Made by a program: the position numbers and the translations under genes
DNA from: Thermotogaceae bacterium
GTDB taxonomy: Bacteria; Thermotogota; Thermotogae; B21-G9; HyVt-16
Direction of reading: 5' to 3'
Length of the DNA stretch: 9,037 nucleotides
NCBI GenBank assembly: GCA_011043375.1
Contig: DQYP01000132.1
Coordinates: forward strand, 1 to 9,037
The notes under the pieces: generated by a model
What the model saw: the letters and a program-made list of their open reading frames with translations, nothing else
What the model was told of the DNA's origin: nothing
Database searches by the model: none
Shown here: positions 7,421-9,037 of the stretch, one piece after another
How the letters are laid out: each line of letters starts with the position of its first letter
How positions within the stretch are numbered: position 1 is the stretch's first letter

Positions 7421-8701
7421 TTAGAAACTATTTGCCTTCTTTACTATTTTTGGAACAGTTGTTAAGACGAATTCCCTATCCAATCCTTTGAAAAGCAATT
7501 CAGCAAAGTAACAGATATTTTTATCTGTATTTGGAATACAGAACTCCCAGTGCTTGTTAGATCTCCTTGATGGATTATACCTTGTCCAAATTGAATTTCT
7601 GAAATCCAAATCATTTGAAAATGCGATCCATAAATTGCAATCAATCGCATCTTGGGAATAAACAATTAGTTTCTCGCCATTATTTTTAAAATCCCAACTA
7701 TATTCAACAAAATCATTTTTAAGGACCAACGATTTGAAAAATTCCGAAATGCTACTAACCACTATAGGAATATTTTTTATATTGTGTCCCTCATTTGGTA
7801 TGAATAAAAGATAATTTTCGCCTTTCAAATCAAAAAAGTAAAGCCACGAAGCAACCACCGGCCAATATCTATCATTAGTTCCTTCAATAATCAATTTGGG
7901 TATATTCAATCTTTCGAGATAACTATAAGGATCCACCAATCTTAAAAGTTCTTTCCCTAATTCACTATGTATCTTATTTTGAAATTCCAACTCGGTGTAA
8001 GGTGATATTTTCTCACTGTAGTTTCCCCAATTTTCCAATTGATGTTTAAGTTGTTCTTCGAAATTTAAGTTATCAAACACTATCGGTGCAATAGCAAATA
8101 CCCTTTTGTCAACAGCGGCTGTTAACCATGTGGTCCATCCTCTCTTCGATGCTCCAGAAACAAGAAACCTTTTTATATTCAATCCTCTGCTTTTCAACAC
8201 ATCTTGAACAACATCCATGGCAGCTATCGCAGCATCAACCATTGGTAGCAATAATGGCCAATCTTTCTCGCCAGTTTCAAAGAATTTTTGAAAAGTATAT
8301 GCTATCAATCTATCCTCTCTCAAATTTGCAAAAAGGGGCTGATTTGGTTCATCCCCCAAAATTATAAAAGGGGCACCAAAAGCGTTGGCTATCCAACTAT
8401 CCTTTTCTGGATCTTCAAAACCACCTGTTACATACAAAACAGCGGCATCTTTAACCTTAAGATCTTTCGGAAGCAGTATTCCAACTCTATGATACCAATC
8501 GATTCCTTTCCAACATTGACTATGAAGTGACAACAATATGAATTTACTTTCATCACTGAGATCTCTTTCTTCAAGTATGCTGTAGTCCACTTCTTTTGAA
8601 TGTTGAGCTATGTATTCATCTAAAGAAAATGCAAAATCAGAAATATGCAAGATTGTAAAGATTGCGGTGAAAAAACAAATCACCATGAAAGTACTTCTCA
8701 C
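7421..8701 (-). CDS. Exported PqaA-like alpha/beta hydrolase (PhoPQ-activated pathogenicity-related family)
   Basis: The 426 residues start with a signal peptide: a hydrophobic stretch at about 5-24 and a possible cleavage after AFS (24-26). There is no lipobox cysteine, so the protein is probably secreted or periplasmic. The mature part has an alpha/beta-hydrolase layout: the nucleophile elbow SGASKRGW with S185, then EGTNDRYWP with D277, and NEGHNIK with H306, giving a complete Ser-Asp-His triad. HRVGILLP, the VTGG segment (91-94), SKRGWTTW and the distance between triad residues are typical, as I remember it, of the PhoPQ-activated pathogenicity-related family (Salmonella PqaA); a small C-terminal beta-rich part follows from about 330. 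The natural substrate is unknown; peptide cleavage is possible but unproven. The mature chain has four cysteines (63, 355, 388, 397). The GTG start is set by GGAGGTGAT just upstream. It is the first gene of the block, 19 nt before miaB, and shares no obvious pathway with it. Confidence 0.85.
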   Translation of the reverse strand: MRSTFMVICFFTAIFTILHISDFAFSLDEYIAQHSKEVDYSILEERDLSDESKFILLSLHSQCWKGIDWYHRVGILLPKDLKVKDAAVLYVTGGFEDPEKDSWIANAFGAPFIILGDEPNQPLFANLREDRLIAYTFQKFFETGEKDWPLLLPMVDAAIAAMDVVQDVLKSRGLNIKRFLVSGASKRGWTTWLTAAVDKRVFAIAPIVFDNLNFEEQLKHQLENWGNYSEKISPYTELEFQNKIHSELGKELLRLVDPYSYLERLNIPKLIIEGTNDRYWPVVASWLYFFDLKGENYLLFIPNEGHNIKNIPIVVSSISEFFKSLVLKNDFVEYSWDFKNNGEKLIVYSQDAIDCNLWIAFSNDLDFRNSIWTRYNPSRRSNKHWEFCIPNTDKNICYFAELLFKGLDREFVLTTVPKIVKKANSF

Positions 8702-8704
8702 ATT

Positions 8705-8713
8705 ATCACCTCC
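8705..8713 (-). promoter_or_regulatory. Ribosome binding site fixing the GTG start of the hydrolase
   Basis: TGGAGGTGA on the minus strand sits 3 nt before the GTG at 8701, with its GGAGG core 7 nt from the start codon. The next in-frame start, the ATG at 8686, lies within the N-terminal part of the signal sequence and lacks such a motif, so GTG is preferred. Confidence 0.8.
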
Positions 8714-8725
8714 ACAACTAATACT

Positions 8726-8756
8726 ATTATATATCGCTTTCCATCAAATATCTCAA
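8726..8756 (-). promoter_or_regulatory. Putative sigma70-type promoter of the five-gene block
   Basis: On the minus strand a -35-like TTGAGA (8756-8751) is followed after 17 nt by TATATA (8733-8728), which overlaps a perfect TATAAT (8731-8726, spacing 19). Transcription would begin near 8719, giving a leader of under 20 nt that still holds the ribosome binding site. No other gap in the block is long enough for a full promoter without entering coding sequence, so this is the best candidate for the whole block. Confidence 0.5.
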
Positions 8757-8785
8757 AGTTGCTTTCATTATTATCTCAACTTATG

Positions 8786-8805
8786 CATTTTGAGTTAACA
8801 AAATG
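8786..8805. repeat. Operator-like inverted repeat between divergent promoters
   Basis: CATTTTG and CAAAATG form a perfect 7-bp inverted repeat around a 6-nt spacer (AGTTAA). It lies about 30 bp upstream of the minus-strand -35 box and 20 bp upstream of the plus-strand -35 box. Neither side is followed by a T-tract, so it is not a terminator. A dimeric regulator site is possible, but AT-rich palindromes of this size also occur by chance. Confidence 0.35.
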
Positions 8806-8825
8806 AAGGAAAGAAAAACAGGTTA

Positions 8826-8854
8826 TTGAAAAAGGCACGGAATCATCGTATATT
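8826..8854 (+). promoter_or_regulatory. Putative promoter for the right-edge plus-strand gene
   Basis: TTGAAA (8826-8831) and TATATT (8849-8854) are separated by exactly 17 nt, each one base from the sigma70 consensus. The predicted start of transcription is near 8861, about 27 nt before the ATG at 8888. The left arm of the 8839-8887 inverted repeat falls in the promoter spacer and would therefore not be part of this transcript. Confidence 0.5.
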
Positions 8855-8887
8855 AATACCACTCAAAACAAACGAAAGGATGATTCC
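8839..8887 (+). promoter_or_regulatory. Inverted repeat able to hide the start region of the right-edge gene
   Basis: GGAATCATC (8839-8847) and GATGATTCC (8879-8887) are perfect 9-bp complements separated by 31 nt. The right arm ends at the base just before the ATG at 8888 and takes in the end of the AAAGGA ribosome binding site (8875-8880). In RNA begun upstream of 8839 the stem would occlude initiation. RNA begun at the predicted internal start near 8861 lacks the left arm and would stay open. Confidence 0.55.
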
Positions 8888-9037
8888 ATGCCCACCACAA
8901 ATATATCACAGATTCTCTCTGATGTCATTAAATACGTTTACTTTGCCCGTAAAGAACAGAAAAGATTTATTCTCCGTTATTCCTCTGCCTTGTTCTTTGC
9001 AAACTACAAAAATACTGTAAGAATTGCTAAATTGTGT
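8888..9037 (+). CDS. N-terminal fragment of an unidentified basic protein, possibly an insertion-sequence transposase (runs off the right edge)
   Basis: An open frame of 50 codons starts at ATG 8888 and has no stop before the window ends. It begins MPTTNISQILSDVIKY and continues through a Lys/Arg-rich stretch (ARKEQKRF) to RYSSALFFANYKN and ends VRIAKLC. AAAGGA lies 7 nt before the ATG, and a good promoter lies upstream. Codon choice (CCC, ACC, GCC, CTC, two CGT) differs somewhat from the AT-rich, AGA-using neighbours, which may mean transfer. I cannot place the sequence in a family with certainty; the basic helical N-terminus and the RBS-hiding repeat in its leader suggest a transposase, but no DDE or HUH catalytic motif is within the visible part. 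Another basic DNA-binding protein or a host gene remains possible. Confidence 0.5.
   Translation, partial: MPTTNISQILSDVIKYVYFARKEQKRFILRYSSALFFANYKNTVRIAKLC

Noticed and set aside
8751..8794. CTCAAA / TTTGAG inverted repeat and TCTCAA direct repeats in the operon upstream region
   Set aside because: Six-base matches in AT-rich DNA, with one copy serving as the -35 box; too short and too unevenly spaced to support as a regulatory array.
8826..9020. 64-codon plus-strand frame at the right edge starting with TTG
   Set aside because: Its product is Pro/Ser/Leu-rich and it has no ribosome binding site; the frame starting at ATG 8888 has a ribosome binding site, a promoter and a more protein-like composition over the same bases.
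1..9037. CRISPR arrays, tRNA or rRNA genes, riboswitches
   Set aside because: No regularly spaced repeats, cloverleaf-like segments or rRNA-like stretches were seen; the intergenic spaces inside the block are 28 nt or less, and the two others are short and explained.

Overview
The window looks like chromosomal DNA from an AT-rich thermophilic bacterium, most likely a member of the Thermotogota. The basis is remembered resemblance of PfkA, Pyk, MiaB and the UgpC/MsmK-type ABC ATPase to Thermotoga-group proteins, Lys/Arg/Glu-rich proteins, strong GGAGG-type ribosome binding sites and free use of GTG and TTG starts. No search could be run, so the genus is left open.

Layout. Bases 2-1072 (+) hold the 3' nine-tenths of a sugar-type ABC transporter ATPase whose first codons lie off the left edge. 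A strong hairpin terminator (1105-1130) separates it from a convergent block on the minus strand. That block, read from right to left, is: an exported PqaA-like alpha/beta hydrolase (8701-7421), miaB (7401-6073), mutS (6072-3592), pfkA (3569-2607) and pyk (2578-1148). The four gaps are 19, 0, 22 and 28 nt, each gene has its own Shine-Dalgarno sequence, and a sigma70-like promoter sits just upstream of the first gene, so the five genes are probably one transcript. It joins an envelope or secreted hydrolase, a tRNA modification enzyme, mismatch recognition, and the two committed kinase steps of glycolysis (phosphofructokinase and pyruvate kinase).

At the right edge, a plus-strand reading frame begins at 8888 and runs out of the window after 50 codons. 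It is short and basic, it differs in codon choice from its neighbours, and its leader resembles that of an insertion-sequence transposase. In that leader a near-consensus promoter (TTGAAA, 17 nt, TATATT) overlaps a 9-bp inverted repeat whose right arm covers the ribosome binding region. Transcripts reading in from outside would fold and hide the start site, while transcripts from the element's own promoter would start after the left arm and escape. This is the arrangement known from IS10-type elements, and it is the least ordinary feature of the window. The transposase identity itself is inferred, not proven.

The rest is mostly well-conserved housekeeping sequence. Points of interest within it are a potassium-independent-type signature in Pyk, a C-terminal beta-clamp motif in MutS, and the directly abutting TAG/TTG junction between miaB and mutS. 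I see no CRISPR array, tRNA, rRNA or riboswitch.
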